A program made the position numbers and the translations under genes. A stretch of DNA of 64,000 bases from Njordibacter sp028825405 (GTDB taxonomy: Bacteria; Pseudomonadota; Gammaproteobacteria; Pseudomonadales; Balneatricaceae). This document shows, in pieces, positions 52,393 through 61,095 of this stretch (position 1 is its first letter; the number at the start of each line of letters is the position of its first letter). The DNA is taken from NCBI RefSeq assembly GCF_047730065.1, contig NZ_CP159829.1, positions 620,001 to 684,000 of the forward strand, read 5' to 3'. Below the pieces are notes generated by a model that saw nothing but the letters and a program-made list of their open reading frames with translations, was not told where the DNA came from and searched no databases.

Positions 52393-53577
52393 ATGCGCAA
52401 ACAGATGGGTCAGTCCACTCAAAGTATTTGGGGTGGAGAGCAAGAACATGAACTTTTCGAACGCTCCACACAAGTTCCAGTAGTTCACAGCGTATCCTTT
52501 GCTTACAAAGACATTGATACCTGGCAGAAAGTAGCCCTTGGCCAAGAGCCTGGGCACATTTATTCTCGCAATACCAACCCCACTGTACGAGCTTTTGAAG
52601 ACAAAGTTAAAACCCTTGAAGGTGCTCAAGCAGCTACTAGCTTTGCCTCGGGCATGGCGGCCATTAGCAACACGCTAGCCACCTTTGTTCAACCTGGTGA
52701 TCGCATCGTGTCTATTAAAGACAGCTATGGTGGCACCAACGTTATTTTTAATGAGTTTCTGCCCCCTTTGGGTATTGATGTTGCTCTGTGTGAAACGGGT
52801 GATTATGTTCAGCTTGAAGCTGAAATTGCTAAAGGTTGTCGTTTGCTCTACCTCGAAACCCCAACCAACCCCACCATTAAAATAACAGATATTAAACGCT
52901 TAGCCGCCAAAGCCCACGCTGTGGGCGCATTGGTGGTGGTTGATAATACCTTTGCGACCCCCATCAATCAGCTGCCTTTAGAACTTGGTGCAGACATTGT
53001 TCTGCATTCTGCTTCTAAGTACTTAGGTGGCCATGCTGATGCTTTAGGAGGGGTGATTTGTGGCTCTCACGAACTGGTTGAAAAAGTTTATCATTACCGT
53101 GAAATAAATGGTGCAACCCTGGCTCCTATGGATGCCTACAGTTTGTTACGGGGCATGAAAACCCTTAAATTGCGGGTTGAACGTCACAATAGTAATGCCA
53201 TGGCTATCGCCCATTATCTGCAAAGCCATCCCATGGTAGAGCAGGTCAATTATCCAGGTTTAGCATCCCATCCTGGTCACGATATTGCCAAGCAGCAAAT
53301 GTCTGGTTTTGGGGGCATGCTTAGTTTCTCAGTAAAAGGTGGTCTAGAGGCCATTAAGTTATTTCTACCCAAGCTTCAATTTGCCCATATGGCGGCCAAC
53401 CTTGGTTGCGTAGAAACAGTGGTAGGCCCACCAGTAACCACTTCTCACGTTGAGTGCAGTGCTGAAGAACGGGCTGCTGCAGGAATACCAGAAGGATTGG
53501 TGCGCTATTCGGCTGGCATTGAGGATATCGAGGACCTAATCGCTGATTTAGAGCAAGCTTTGGGTGTGCTTAAATAG
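52393..53577 (+). CDS. Cys/Met-metabolism PLP enzyme (cystathionine gamma-synthase/lyase family)
   Basis: This 394-residue fold-type I PLP enzyme contains GHIYSRNTNPT, FASGMAAISNTLATF, YLETPTNPT, VVDNTFATP and the PLP-lysine motif HSASKYLGGHAD. The C-terminus has FGGMLSF, SLGC replaced by NLGCVETVVGPP, and VRYSAGIEDIEDLI. It could be a cystathionine gamma-synthase, gamma-lyase or sulfhydrylase. A second enzyme of this family is cut by the left window edge, so the cell has at least two. Its reaction needs testing. Confidence 0.85.
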   Translation: MRKQMGQSTQSIWGGEQEHELFERSTQVPVVHSVSFAYKDIDTWQKVALGQEPGHIYSRNTNPTVRAFEDKVKTLEGAQAATSFASGMAAISNTLATFVQPGDRIVSIKDSYGGTNVIFNEFLPPLGIDVALCETGDYVQLEAEIAKGCRLLYLETPTNPTIKITDIKRLAAKAHAVGALVVVDNTFATPINQLPLELGADIVLHSASKYLGGHADALGGVICGSHELVEKVYHYREINGATLAPMDAYSLLRGMKTLKLRVERHNSNAMAIAHYLQSHPMVEQVNYPGLASHPGHDIAKQQMSGFGGMLSFSVKGGLEAIKLFLPKLQFAHMAANLGCVETVVGPPVTTSHVECSAEERAAAGIPEGLVRYSAGIEDIEDLIADLEQALGVLK

Positions 53578-53612
53578 GAAGTCTTTAAAGGCTCTTGTTT
53601 GGGCGCGTGGTG

Positions 53613-54221
53613 CTAAACGAGCACAGAAAAAGATAAAGCCAATACCCCTTTCACATTGGTATTTGTCTCACCTTGGGCAAGTTGTGCCAAGGCACTGTGA
53701 ATTTGTGTATCAATATAACTTGCGGCCAGTGTGGAGGACATGTTGGTCTTGAACTCTCCCTTTTCCTTGCACCGCTCAATCCACTCTTGATAAGTCATTA
53801 ATACCCAAGCTTGAATAGCATCAATTTTCTCTTGTGCGCCGCTGGTAAGGTGCATGCGAGATTGGCGCATCTTGACCATAAGGCAACCACTGTTAGGTTT
53901 ACATGCTTCATCTTGCACAGTGACAAAATCGACTAAGTGATTAAGCGTTTCTTTAAATGGCTTATCTAAAGTCAGCATCTCAAACATAGGCTTGAGCACT
54001 GTCTCCTCGTAGCAGCCTAGGGCTGCAATCATCAATCCTTCTTCATTATTGAACTCACGGTACAGGCCAGGTTTTGAGACCTGAGCTTTTTTGCATATTT
54101 CATTCACAGACACGGTATCTACCCCATTCTGCCAGTAGGTATGCATGGCCACATCTAACACATGATCTCGATCAAAGGTTTTAGGGCGACCTCTTGAGGC
54201 TTTAAAAAAATCACACGTCAT
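53613..54221 (-). CDS. TetR-family transcriptional regulator
   Basis: This 202-residue protein has an N-terminal helix-turn-helix, with AMHTYWQNGVDTVSVNEICKKAQVSKPGLYREFNNEEG at about 26-63. That sequence is the TetR reader head. The C-terminal domain is the ligand sensor; it includes two cysteines at PNSGCLMV and DEACK. It converges with the PLP gene and probably controls itself or a nearby gene. A 10-bp repeat array lies just upstream of its start. Confidence 0.88.
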   Translation of the reverse strand: MTCDFFKASRGRPKTFDRDHVLDVAMHTYWQNGVDTVSVNEICKKAQVSKPGLYREFNNEEGLMIAALGCYEETVLKPMFEMLTLDKPFKETLNHLVDFVTVQDEACKPNSGCLMVKMRQSRMHLTSGAQEKIDAIQAWVLMTYQEWIERCKEKGEFKTNMSSTLAASYIDTQIHSALAQLAQGETNTNVKGVLALSFSVLV

Positions 54222-54238
54222 ACTTTTGGATCTTAATG

Positions 54239-54272
54239 TAAGTTAATGAAAGTTATTGAAAGTTATTGAAAG
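54239..54272. repeat. 10-bp tandem repeats upstream of tetR-like gene
   Basis: The units TAAGTTAATG, AAAGTTATTG, AAAGTTATTG and a partial AAAG run directly upstream of the regulator start at 54221. They lie in a 384-base gap whose remainder shows no gene. Confidence 0.75.
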
Positions 54273-54605
54273 TCCGCTTCACAAAACCTTAAGCTCGAGA
54301 CTAATATACCAACTATTGTGGATTTTTTCTATCCCAACTAACGCGCAACACGCTAAGTGTTTTGCACCCAAAGCCTAGGCTTGGGAGCCCTTTGATAGCA
54401 TTTGATCAAAGTCTTGGATAGCATTGACGCGGATCTATTATTTATTAAACTGGCAGTTAGTTAGTCCATTATTTTATTTGGCCGTTTGGACAAGGTTTTA
54501 ATGCAATACAAATATCAGTTCAACAATGATAATTCGTGACGAAATTAACACGATTTTTGGCCCTCTAATCGGGTCGCTAACAAAAAATTTATTCAAAGGT
54601 GCACA

Positions 54606-55112
54606 ATGATCAGTAGTGAAGATGCCCCAGCCATGCCATTGCTAAAGTTGATGCATATCCTAGGGTATGCTGGACTAATACCCTTTGGTATCCCGGTGTG
54701 TCTTATGCTAAATGATCTGTGGTTTGGGTCAGCGATTCGCAGTGGCATACCATGGGTCGTGCATGCGCCCGATATATTCATTAGCTACAGTGCTGTTATT
54801 TTAAGTTTTATGTGTGGCACTTTGTGGGCGGGTTGGCAAACGATCGGTAACAATCGACTAGCAAAGGGTGCTGTTTTAGTGAGTAATTTATTGGCGCTGA
54901 GTGCCTGGGGTGCTTTGTTACTTATGTTTATAGCGTCGGTGCCTAAGGTCTTTTGTGTTATCCTTCTTATGTTCGGTTTTATAAGCTTATTGACCGCAGA
55001 ACGGATGCTTGGCACTGCAGTGATGGTTTACTGGCGCATGCGTTTATCTTTGACCGCTAGCGTCCTTATTTTACACCTTATAATGATCACGCTTGTGATA
55101 ATGGAGTTTTAA
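54606..55112 (+). CDS. DUF3429 integral membrane protein
   Basis: This 168-residue protein has four to five hydrophobic helices. The region FISYSAVILSFMCGTLWAGWQ is typical of DUF3429. The function is unknown. The stop is followed within 3 bases by the next gene. In other marine bacteria these genes sit near light- or redox-related enzymes; no photolyase is visible here. Confidence 0.8.
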   Translation: MISSEDAPAMPLLKLMHILGYAGLIPFGIPVCLMLNDLWFGSAIRSGIPWVVHAPDIFISYSAVILSFMCGTLWAGWQTIGNNRLAKGAVLVSNLLALSAWGALLLMFIASVPKVFCVILLMFGFISLLTAERMLGTAVMVYWRMRLSLTASVLILHLIMITLVIMEF

Positions 55113-55114
55113 CA

Positions 55115-55513
55115 GTGGCACAATTAACCATTTTTTTTGATGGCGGTTGCCCTTTGTGTGCAAGAGAAATTAGACATCTTGAACGCCTTGATCATGCGAA
55201 GAATCTCGCCTTTGAAGACATTTATGCGCCTCTTTTTAGTGAGCGCTTCCCCCACATTGACCAACAGAAAGCGGACCAGATTTTGCATGGTCAATGGCAG
55301 GATGGCGGCATTATTTATGGCTTAGAGGTGACCTACCATTCATGGGTTTTAGTCGGAAAGGGGCATTGGGTAGCGATTCTTCGTTGGCCAATTTTTAAGC
55401 AATTAGCGCAACTAGGCTACCGTTTTTTTGCTCGATATCGTCATCGAATTTCTGCTCTGCTTACTGGTGAACCGCGGTGTGATCGTTGTGACATTGGTGG
55501 CCCTTCAAAATGA
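55115..55513 (+). CDS. DCC-type thiol-disulfide oxidoreductase (DUF393)
   Basis: This 132-residue protein starts with GTG and contains the family motif FFDGGCPLCAREI near the N-terminus, a CxxC active site. The body has HLERLDHAKNLAFEDI and a C-terminal CDRCDIGG with two further cysteines. It is likely a small thioredoxin-like redox protein. It overlaps the next gene by 4 bases. Confidence 0.85.
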   Translation: MAQLTIFFDGGCPLCAREIRHLERLDHAKNLAFEDIYAPLFSERFPHIDQQKADQILHGQWQDGGIIYGLEVTYHSWVLVGKGHWVAILRWPIFKQLAQLGYRFFARYRHRISALLTGEPRCDRCDIGGPSK

Positions 55514-56262
55514 CAGCAGAATTACCAAATTATGCCTTGGTCTTGGGAGCAAGTGGTGGCTTAGGTTCAGCATTGGTGGCCCAGTTTTTAAGTGACCCAT
55601 CCATTGCCCGTGTGTTCGCCATTAGCAGGGCAGGGGAGTCAGATTCTATAAGGGTTTCAGTTGCCGAAGCTAATAAGCTTGTCTGGATCAAAACTGAATA
55701 TGATGAACCGTCTATGGTCGAGGTGACCGAACAGTTAAAGCCCCATGCGGGTCAGTTTGGTCGGGTGTGTATTTGTCATGGGTTGTTGCACTCAGACACC
55801 ATTTGGCCAGAAAAACGCCTTGAAGACATTAACGCTGAAAACTTACATGAGATATTTCAAAGCAATACGGTGGTGCCCGCGCTGTGGTTAAAATTATTTT
55901 TCAATTTGCTCAAGGGCAAACAGCCCTGTGTGGTGGCGACTTTGAGTGCAAGGGTAGGCAGCATAGGCGACAATCGTATGGGAGGATGGCACTCGTATCG
56001 GGCCTCTAAGGCTGCACTTAACATGGTATTGAAAAACATGGCCATTGAATATGGCAGACGCGCTAAAAACGTGAAACTAATTGCCTTTCATCCAGGGACA
56101 ACAGATACATCACTTTCCAAGCCGTTTCAAGCGTCTGTGCCAAGTGACAAGTTGTTTACGCCCACCTTCGTGGCGTCACAGTTGGCTGGCATTATGAATA
56201 ATGCTGATGTGGATGGGCAGCTGTCTTATCTTGATTGGAATGGTGAGATGATTAGTTGGTAG
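55510..56262 (+). CDS. Short-chain dehydrogenase, CsgA/C-factor-like
   Basis: This 250-residue protein has the cofactor motif LGASGGLG (about 12-19) and the YRASKAALNMVLKNM segment containing the catalytic Tyr and Lys. It resembles small SDRs of the C-factor type. The substrate is unknown. The ATG overlaps the previous stop, so the three genes (DUF3429, DCC, SDR) are one operon. Its TAG stop lies inside the first units of a 7-bp repeat array. Confidence 0.85.
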   Translation: MTAELPNYALVLGASGGLGSALVAQFLSDPSIARVFAISRAGESDSIRVSVAEANKLVWIKTEYDEPSMVEVTEQLKPHAGQFGRVCICHGLLHSDTIWPEKRLEDINAENLHEIFQSNTVVPALWLKLFFNLLKGKQPCVVATLSARVGSIGDNRMGGWHSYRASKAALNMVLKNMAIEYGRRAKNVKLIAFHPGTTDTSLSKPFQASVPSDKLFTPTFVASQLAGIMNNADVDGQLSYLDWNGEMISW

Positions 56263-56294
56263 TTGGTAGTTGTTAGTTGGTAGCTGCTAGCTGG
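56253..56294. repeat. Six 7-bp tandem repeats overlapping the SDR stop codon
   Basis: The units TAGTTGG, TAGTTGG, TAGTTGT, TAGTTGG, TAGCTGC and TAGCTGG follow each other, then TAATTG. The SDR stop codon (56260-56262) is the TAG of the second unit. The remaining 358-base gap has no recognised gene. Confidence 0.85.
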
Positions 56295-56620
56295 TAATTG
56301 TGTGATGAATGTATAGGTGCGCAATAGTGTTAAATGGACTAGCTATAACAAGACTCTCTTCAATACAGAAGTTCAAGAAATTACGAGTGACTTGTTGCTT
56401 TTTCGAGCTAGATATTTTAAATGTATGCTATTAATTGGATTATTATTCATGGAGTGACTCAAAGGCCATTGTCATAGGCCCACCCAATAGTGATGATGGG
56501 GCTACATATTGCTAACTCTTTGACTAGGTTGGTCTTTAAACTGTTGACTTTAGGCGTCAATTGCAATAAATTTGTAGCTTGGAAATATTCCTGTAACCGG
56601 TAGTCAGGGCGCCCGATAAA

Positions 56621-57793
56621 ATGAATAAAATAAAATTTTTACCCTTCGTTGCGTTAACTTATGCAGTCTCAACCGTGGTAATTGCTGGAGGAGACGCGAT
56701 CGATGCATCAACTAGTCTCATCGATTCTTCAGACACAGCGATTGTTGAGGCAACGCCCGTAGTTGAGGCTTTATCTTTAGACTCAAGCACGGTTGTTGAG
56801 GGTTTATCCCCTAAAGCAAGCGTTTCGACCGTGTCTGCTGCTTCTTCCTCAGCATTGGACTCCTCTAGTGCTTTGACTGACGGACAGTCCAGTGGTGGTT
56901 TTGAAGCCTTTGAAGACGAGCCAATTTTAATTGATATTTCATCACTTTTGGATCCAGACCGTATCGGACTGACCAACTTACAGTGGGAAGTTGACAGACT
57001 TGATGGAGTAGGCTGGATACCATTAAGTGGTGCTAATTCGCCTGTGTTTATTCCTCGCCAACAGCATGTGGGCTACAAGCTGCGTGCGCAATTGTCTTAC
57101 ACTGATGGCAAAGGGTCGATGGAAAACTTAATTTCTCCAGCAACTAGCCCAGTTCAAAATATTAATGATCCACCACTGGGCCAGCTTGAGATAATCGGTA
57201 CGCCTATGGAAGCCAAAGTGTTGCGCGTCAATGTTACGGGCGTTCGAGATGAAGATGGTGCTGGTGTGACCTCATTTAAGTGGGAAGGATCACTGGATGG
57301 GATCTCTTGGACTCCATTGAGCAGTGGAGACAGTACCCTAGCTCTGAGCCAAGCTGAAGTGGGGCTCTACGTTCGTTCAATAGTGAGTTATGTTGATAAA
57401 TATGGTCACCCAGAGTCGGTAACAAGTGAAATAGCCGGCCCCATAAGCAATGTTAACGATAACGTTGTGGGCACCCCAAGTATTTCTGGTATCGCTCTGG
57501 AGGGTGAGACCTTAACGCTGAAAATGGGTAACCTCACCGACCCTGATGGGGTTTTCACAGAAAGTATTTATTGGGAATCGTCAGTAGATAACATTTGGAG
57601 TCACATTCCTGGAGAAAATTCCAAAGATCTTCAACTGACGCGCTATCTCACTGGTGTCAATGTGCGTGCAGTCGTATCTATTGTTGACCGGTTTGGTTCC
57701 GTTGAAAAGACGGCTTCAGCCCAAGTAGGCCCAGTCGAAGCCATTAACGTCCGACCTTCGGGCATGTTAATGTTGAAACGAACAGCTAACTAA
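56621..57793 (+). CDS. Secreted protein with three Ig/cadherin-like repeats
   Basis: This 390-residue protein has a signal peptide (about 1-22, ending in VVIAGG). A low-complexity Ser/Val/Ala region (25-90) follows, then three similar modules of about 90 residues. Each has an acidic loop such as DEDGAG or DPDGVF, a WE...D...SW segment and ends VGPV or AGPISNVND. These look like bacterial Ig/cadherin-like domains that bind calcium and occur in cell-surface adhesins, but it is far shorter than typical adhesins. The ligand is unknown. It is monocistronic. Confidence 0.7.
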   Translation: MNKIKFLPFVALTYAVSTVVIAGGDAIDASTSLIDSSDTAIVEATPVVEALSLDSSTVVEGLSPKASVSTVSAASSSALDSSSALTDGQSSGGFEAFEDEPILIDISSLLDPDRIGLTNLQWEVDRLDGVGWIPLSGANSPVFIPRQQHVGYKLRAQLSYTDGKGSMENLISPATSPVQNINDPPLGQLEIIGTPMEAKVLRVNVTGVRDEDGAGVTSFKWEGSLDGISWTPLSSGDSTLALSQAEVGLYVRSIVSYVDKYGHPESVTSEIAGPISNVNDNVVGTPSISGIALEGETLTLKMGNLTDPDGVFTESIYWESSVDNIWSHIPGENSKDLQLTRYLTGVNVRAVVSIVDRFGSVEKTASAQVGPVEAINVRPSGMLMLKRTAN

Positions 57794-57901
57794 AGCCTGC
57801 TTTTCACTTATCCTAACCTGCGCGCAATGTGTAGGTTAGGAATCTATCTTCGGTAATACATTTATTTTTTAAACCGATTTTTCATAACACCCACTAATCC
57901 A

Positions 57902-57922
57902 CCAACCGACCAACCGACCAAC
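57902..57922. repeat. 8-bp tandem repeat
   Basis: CCAACCGA is repeated twice and followed by a partial CCAAC, in the gap between the secreted-protein gene and the LysR gene. Confidence 0.7.
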
Positions 57923-57937
57923 TACACTGTATCTGAG

Positions 57938-58843
57938 TTATATACGATCCCAATATGGGGCTTCTCCAAAGCGTTCAATTAAAAAATCAATCAAGCTTCT
58001 CACCTTGAGTGGTAAGTAGTGTGTGGCTGGATAGATTGCATAAGCGTGCATAGTGGACAGTGTGTAGTTCTCTAGTATGGGTACCAGATCACCCTTTTTC
58101 AACGCTTCCCACACAAAAAAGGTTGGCAACATAATAATGCCGTGTCCTGAAAGGGCCAATTGCATCATGGCATTGCCGTTGTTGGCGCTGAAGTTAGATT
58201 CTCCATTCACTAGATGTTTCTGTCCAGCACTGTCCCACAGCGGCATGCCTGCTAATGGCCAACCTGTGCGCTTAAGTATTTTATGAGTTTTTAATTGTGC
58301 TGGAGTGGTGGGTGTGCCTTGGCGCTCAAGGTAATCGGGGCTGGCGAAGATGGCATGCCTAATGGGTGTGATTTGACGCGCTTTTAGACTGGAGTCGGGT
58401 AGGGAGCCGATACGAAATGCCAAATCGTAACCACCCTCTATGAGGTCGACTTTATGGTCAGAATAGTCTATCTCAAGGGTTAACTCTGGGTGCTGTCGCA
58501 TGAACTCATCAATGGCAGGCGTGAGGTGTGCAATGCCAAAAGACAATGGCACAGCCAGCTTTAGCGATCCGGCCAACACTTTGTTTTCACGCGCTATATC
58601 ACCATTCAACGAATCTACTTCGCCTAATAGTAGTTGAACCCGCTGGTAATATTGGTGGCCAGCTTCAGTAAGGCTAGAGGTGCGCGTAGTGCGGTTGATG
58701 AGTTTAGAGCCCAATCTATTTTCTAAGTCATTAAGGCGCTTACTAACGGCAGATTTAGCCAGGTTAAGTTGGCCTGCCGCTTTGGTGATACTACCCGCTT
58801 CAACAATCCTCACAAACACCTGCATGTCTTCTAGTTGGCCCAT
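57938..58843 (-). CDS. LysR-family transcriptional regulator
   Basis: This 301-residue protein has the LysR N-terminal helix-turn-helix: DMQVFVRIVEAGSITKAAGQLNLAKSAVSKRLNDLENRLGSKLINR (about 5-50). An effector domain follows with IGSLPDSSLKAR and HAIFASPDYLERQG. It is divergent from a set of redox and electrophile-response genes, which suggests it controls them; the inducer is unknown. The 165-base divergent region is a natural place for its T-N11-A operator. Confidence 0.92.
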   Translation of the reverse strand: MGQLEDMQVFVRIVEAGSITKAAGQLNLAKSAVSKRLNDLENRLGSKLINRTTRTSSLTEAGHQYYQRVQLLLGEVDSLNGDIARENKVLAGSLKLAVPLSFGIAHLTPAIDEFMRQHPELTLEIDYSDHKVDLIEGGYDLAFRIGSLPDSSLKARQITPIRHAIFASPDYLERQGTPTTPAQLKTHKILKRTGWPLAGMPLWDSAGQKHLVNGESNFSANNGNAMMQLALSGHGIIMLPTFFVWEALKKGDLVPILENYTLSTMHAYAIYPATHYLPLKVRSLIDFLIERFGEAPYWDRI

Positions 58844-59008
58844 ATAGTTCTCTTTTGACGAACAATGTTTCCGTATTCTTTATGTTTTTCTGCGCTTAGT
58901 CAAACGATATATTGCCACTGTCAGCTAGAACTAATTGTAACCCCTCACAGTTCTTGCTAACGCTTCCCTTTAACGTAATGCTTTTTAATAAGAGAACAAG
59001 GACAAATT

Positions 59009-59155
59009 ATGACTAATGTAAGAAATGAAAATGGCACATGTGGATGCGGCAGATCGCCAACTGGAGATTGTATTGGTTGGCATGCCCTGACACCTGTGGA
59101 ATATGAAGCCAAAACTGACAAAGAAAAAGAAGCAACATTCGAAAATTCAAAGTAA
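59009..59155 (+). CDS. 48-residue Cys/His protein with CDGSH-like motif
   Basis: A small frame with 48 codons starts at ATG 59009 and has AAGGAC 7 bases upstream. The protein holds CGCGRSPTGDCIGWH, with C11, C13, C21 and H25. This is very like the CDGSH iron-sulfur pattern CxCxxSxxxPxCDGSH, but with one residue fewer between the second and third cysteines and CIGWH in place of CDGSH. It may bind a 2Fe-2S cluster or a metal ion. Two true CDGSH motifs occur in a protein encoded 3 kb downstream. The gene is first in a run of likely co-regulated genes. Confidence 0.7.
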   Translation: MTNVRNENGTCGCGRSPTGDCIGWHALTPVEYEAKTDKEKEATFENSK

Positions 59156-59212
59156 AGGACAGTATCTATTAATCCTGTGCCTTAAAACTAAACAGTAGAA
59201 GGAAGAATTAGA

Positions 59213-59545
59213 ATGGCTTTATTAGCAATGTGTATGCCCATCTTAGCGGGTAAAAAACCAATGTGGCTGGCAATGATGAATGAAATTAATTCAACAAATG
59301 CGAAACCAGAAGTGGATGCAATTCGTGAAGGTTCTGGAGTGCATGAGCGTTCATTCCTGCAAGAAACACCCCATGGAGACTTTGTTATCTTGACCATTGA
59401 AGGTAATGATCCTGCCGCCAGTTGGGGCAAAATCATAGCGGCTCTTCCGCCTGAGTTTGCTGCTTTTGCAAAGGAAGTCCATGGAATGGATGTGAACACA
59501 CCGCAGCCGCCATTGCCGACACTTATGTATGACAGCAGAAGTTAA
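59213..59545 (+). CDS. Small DUF6176-like protein
   Basis: This 110-residue protein has ILAGKKPMWLAMMNEI at the N-terminus, then ERSFLQETPHGDFVILTIEGNDPAASWGKII. The latter block matches the ABM/EthD-like ferredoxin fold of DUF6176 (W...QETPxGDFxVxxxExxDP). AAGGAAG lies just before the start. The function is unknown. It lies 57 bases after the small Cys/His protein. Confidence 0.65.
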   Translation: MALLAMCMPILAGKKPMWLAMMNEINSTNAKPEVDAIREGSGVHERSFLQETPHGDFVILTIEGNDPAASWGKIIAALPPEFAAFAKEVHGMDVNTPQPPLPTLMYDSRS

Positions 59546-59798
59546 GCTTAAGTTGGCTGGGATAGTAAAGTGATAAATACACTAATTACCCATTAGTACC
59601 TAAACATGGATTATACATGGACTGTCACTCACCCACAGCTGAAGTTCACTTTGTACGAACAATGAGCTGGTATTTTTCTTTATAGAGTCAAACTCGCAGA
59701 TGTTGATAACCCTAAAACGGTCCGTACAAAATGGCGATACAAGTCACAATCAATGGACTTAATAACTCACAAAAAAATTTTAAAAATGGAGAATTACT

Positions 59799-60194
59799 AT
59801 GAATACCTTAAATACTTTCGCCGCCCCCACAGGGCGCTTATTTCTTGCCATGATGTTTTTCATGTCTGGCCTTAGCAAAATTGGCAATTATGCGGGCACT
59901 CAGGGCTATATGGAAGCCATGGGGGTGCCAGGTGCTCTACTGCCCCTTGCGATTGCTCTTGAGGTACTGGGAGGGTTGGCTATCATCCTTGGCTGGCAAA
60001 CGAAAATTGCTAGTGTTGCTTTAGCAGGCTTTTGCGTAGTGTCGGCGGTGATGTTCCACAATGATTTTAGTAACCAGGCAGAAATGAGCTCGTTTATGAA
60101 AAATGTCACCATTGCTGGAGGATTTTTATTGTTAGTTGCCCATGGGCCAGGTGCATACGCCTTAGACAATCGTGTAAAATCTGCTCCAGCGTAA
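59799..60194 (+). CDS. DoxX family membrane protein
   Basis: This 131-residue protein has four transmembrane helices with GRLFLAMMFFMSGLSKI and LPLAIALEVLGGLAIILGW, characteristic of DoxX. DoxX proteins are often encoded with pirins and redox enzymes and are linked to thiosulfate oxidation or to detoxification of oxidants. The gene is followed 28 bases later by the pirin gene, with AATGGAG as ribosome site. Confidence 0.88.
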   Translation: MNTLNTFAAPTGRLFLAMMFFMSGLSKIGNYAGTQGYMEAMGVPGALLPLAIALEVLGGLAIILGWQTKIASVALAGFCVVSAVMFHNDFSNQAEMSSFMKNVTIAGGFLLLVAHGPGAYALDNRVKSAPA

Positions 60195-60222
60195 TTAAAT
60201 TTGAGCCAGAGAGAGATCCTTA

Positions 60223-61086
60223 ATGACTGCATTCAATCATACCCACGTAGCATCGAGAGAACTGCAACTTAGCACTTCAGGTATGCCAGCCTCAGATGGG
60301 GACGGGGTTAAAATGACTCGTATTATTGGTACCCCACAGTTAAACATGCTGGATCCATTCCTCTTGCTCGATGCCTTTGGTAGTGATCAACCACTGGATT
60401 ATATTGGTGGATTTCCAAATCACCCCCATCGAGGCTTTGAAACAGTCACGTATATGCTCGCTGGGCGCATGCGTCATAAAGATAGTATTGGCAATGAAGG
60501 GGTGATCGAAGCCCATGGCGTGCAATGGATGACAGCAGGCAAAGGCATTGTGCATTCAGAAATGCCAGAGCAGGACAGTGGCCTGCTGGCAGGCTTTCAG
60601 TTGTGGGTGAACTTACCCAGCAAAGACAAAATGTGTGAGCCAAAATATCAAGAATTTATAGCTCAGGACGTGACTGTCGAAAAGCGCCAAGATGGCAGCC
60701 AATTAAGGGTTGTGGCTGGCATTACCGATTTGGGTAGTATTGGGCCAGTGCAACGTCATGACATTACTCCCACCTTTATGGACATTACTTTGGCGCCAGG
60801 TAGTGAGTTTAATCAACAAATTAAATCAGGTGATACGGCCTTTATCTATGTGATTGAAGGTCATGTGTTAGTGGGAGGTAAGGCCAGTCTTTTGCCTACT
60901 AAACAGCTAGGTATTCTAGAAGATGGGGACCATGTCAGCATGGTCGCAGCCCCCCAAGGGGCGCGCGTTTTATTAGTGGCGGCCACCCCGATTAACGAAA
61001 GTGTGGCCCGAGGTGGGCCATTTGTTATGAACACAAAAGCTGAAGTAATGCAGGCTTATGATGATTTTAGAAACAATAGGTTTTAG
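60223..61086 (+). CDS. Pirin family protein
   Basis: This 287-residue bicupin has NHPHRGFETVTYMLAGRMRHKDS (about 65-87) and a second block MTAGKGIVHSEMP. Metal ligands are His67, His69, His111 and Glu113 by pattern. Bacterial pirins (YhhW) degrade quercetin-like quinone compounds or act as redox sensors. It is 9 bases upstream of the glutathionyl-hydroquinone reductase, which supports a shared role in quinone detoxification. Confidence 0.92.
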   Translation: MTAFNHTHVASRELQLSTSGMPASDGDGVKMTRIIGTPQLNMLDPFLLLDAFGSDQPLDYIGGFPNHPHRGFETVTYMLAGRMRHKDSIGNEGVIEAHGVQWMTAGKGIVHSEMPEQDSGLLAGFQLWVNLPSKDKMCEPKYQEFIAQDVTVEKRQDGSQLRVVAGITDLGSIGPVQRHDITPTFMDITLAPGSEFNQQIKSGDTAFIYVIEGHVLVGGKASLLPTKQLGILEDGDHVSMVAAPQGARVLLVAATPINESVARGGPFVMNTKAEVMQAYDDFRNNRF

Positions 61087-61095
61087 GAGTTAATA

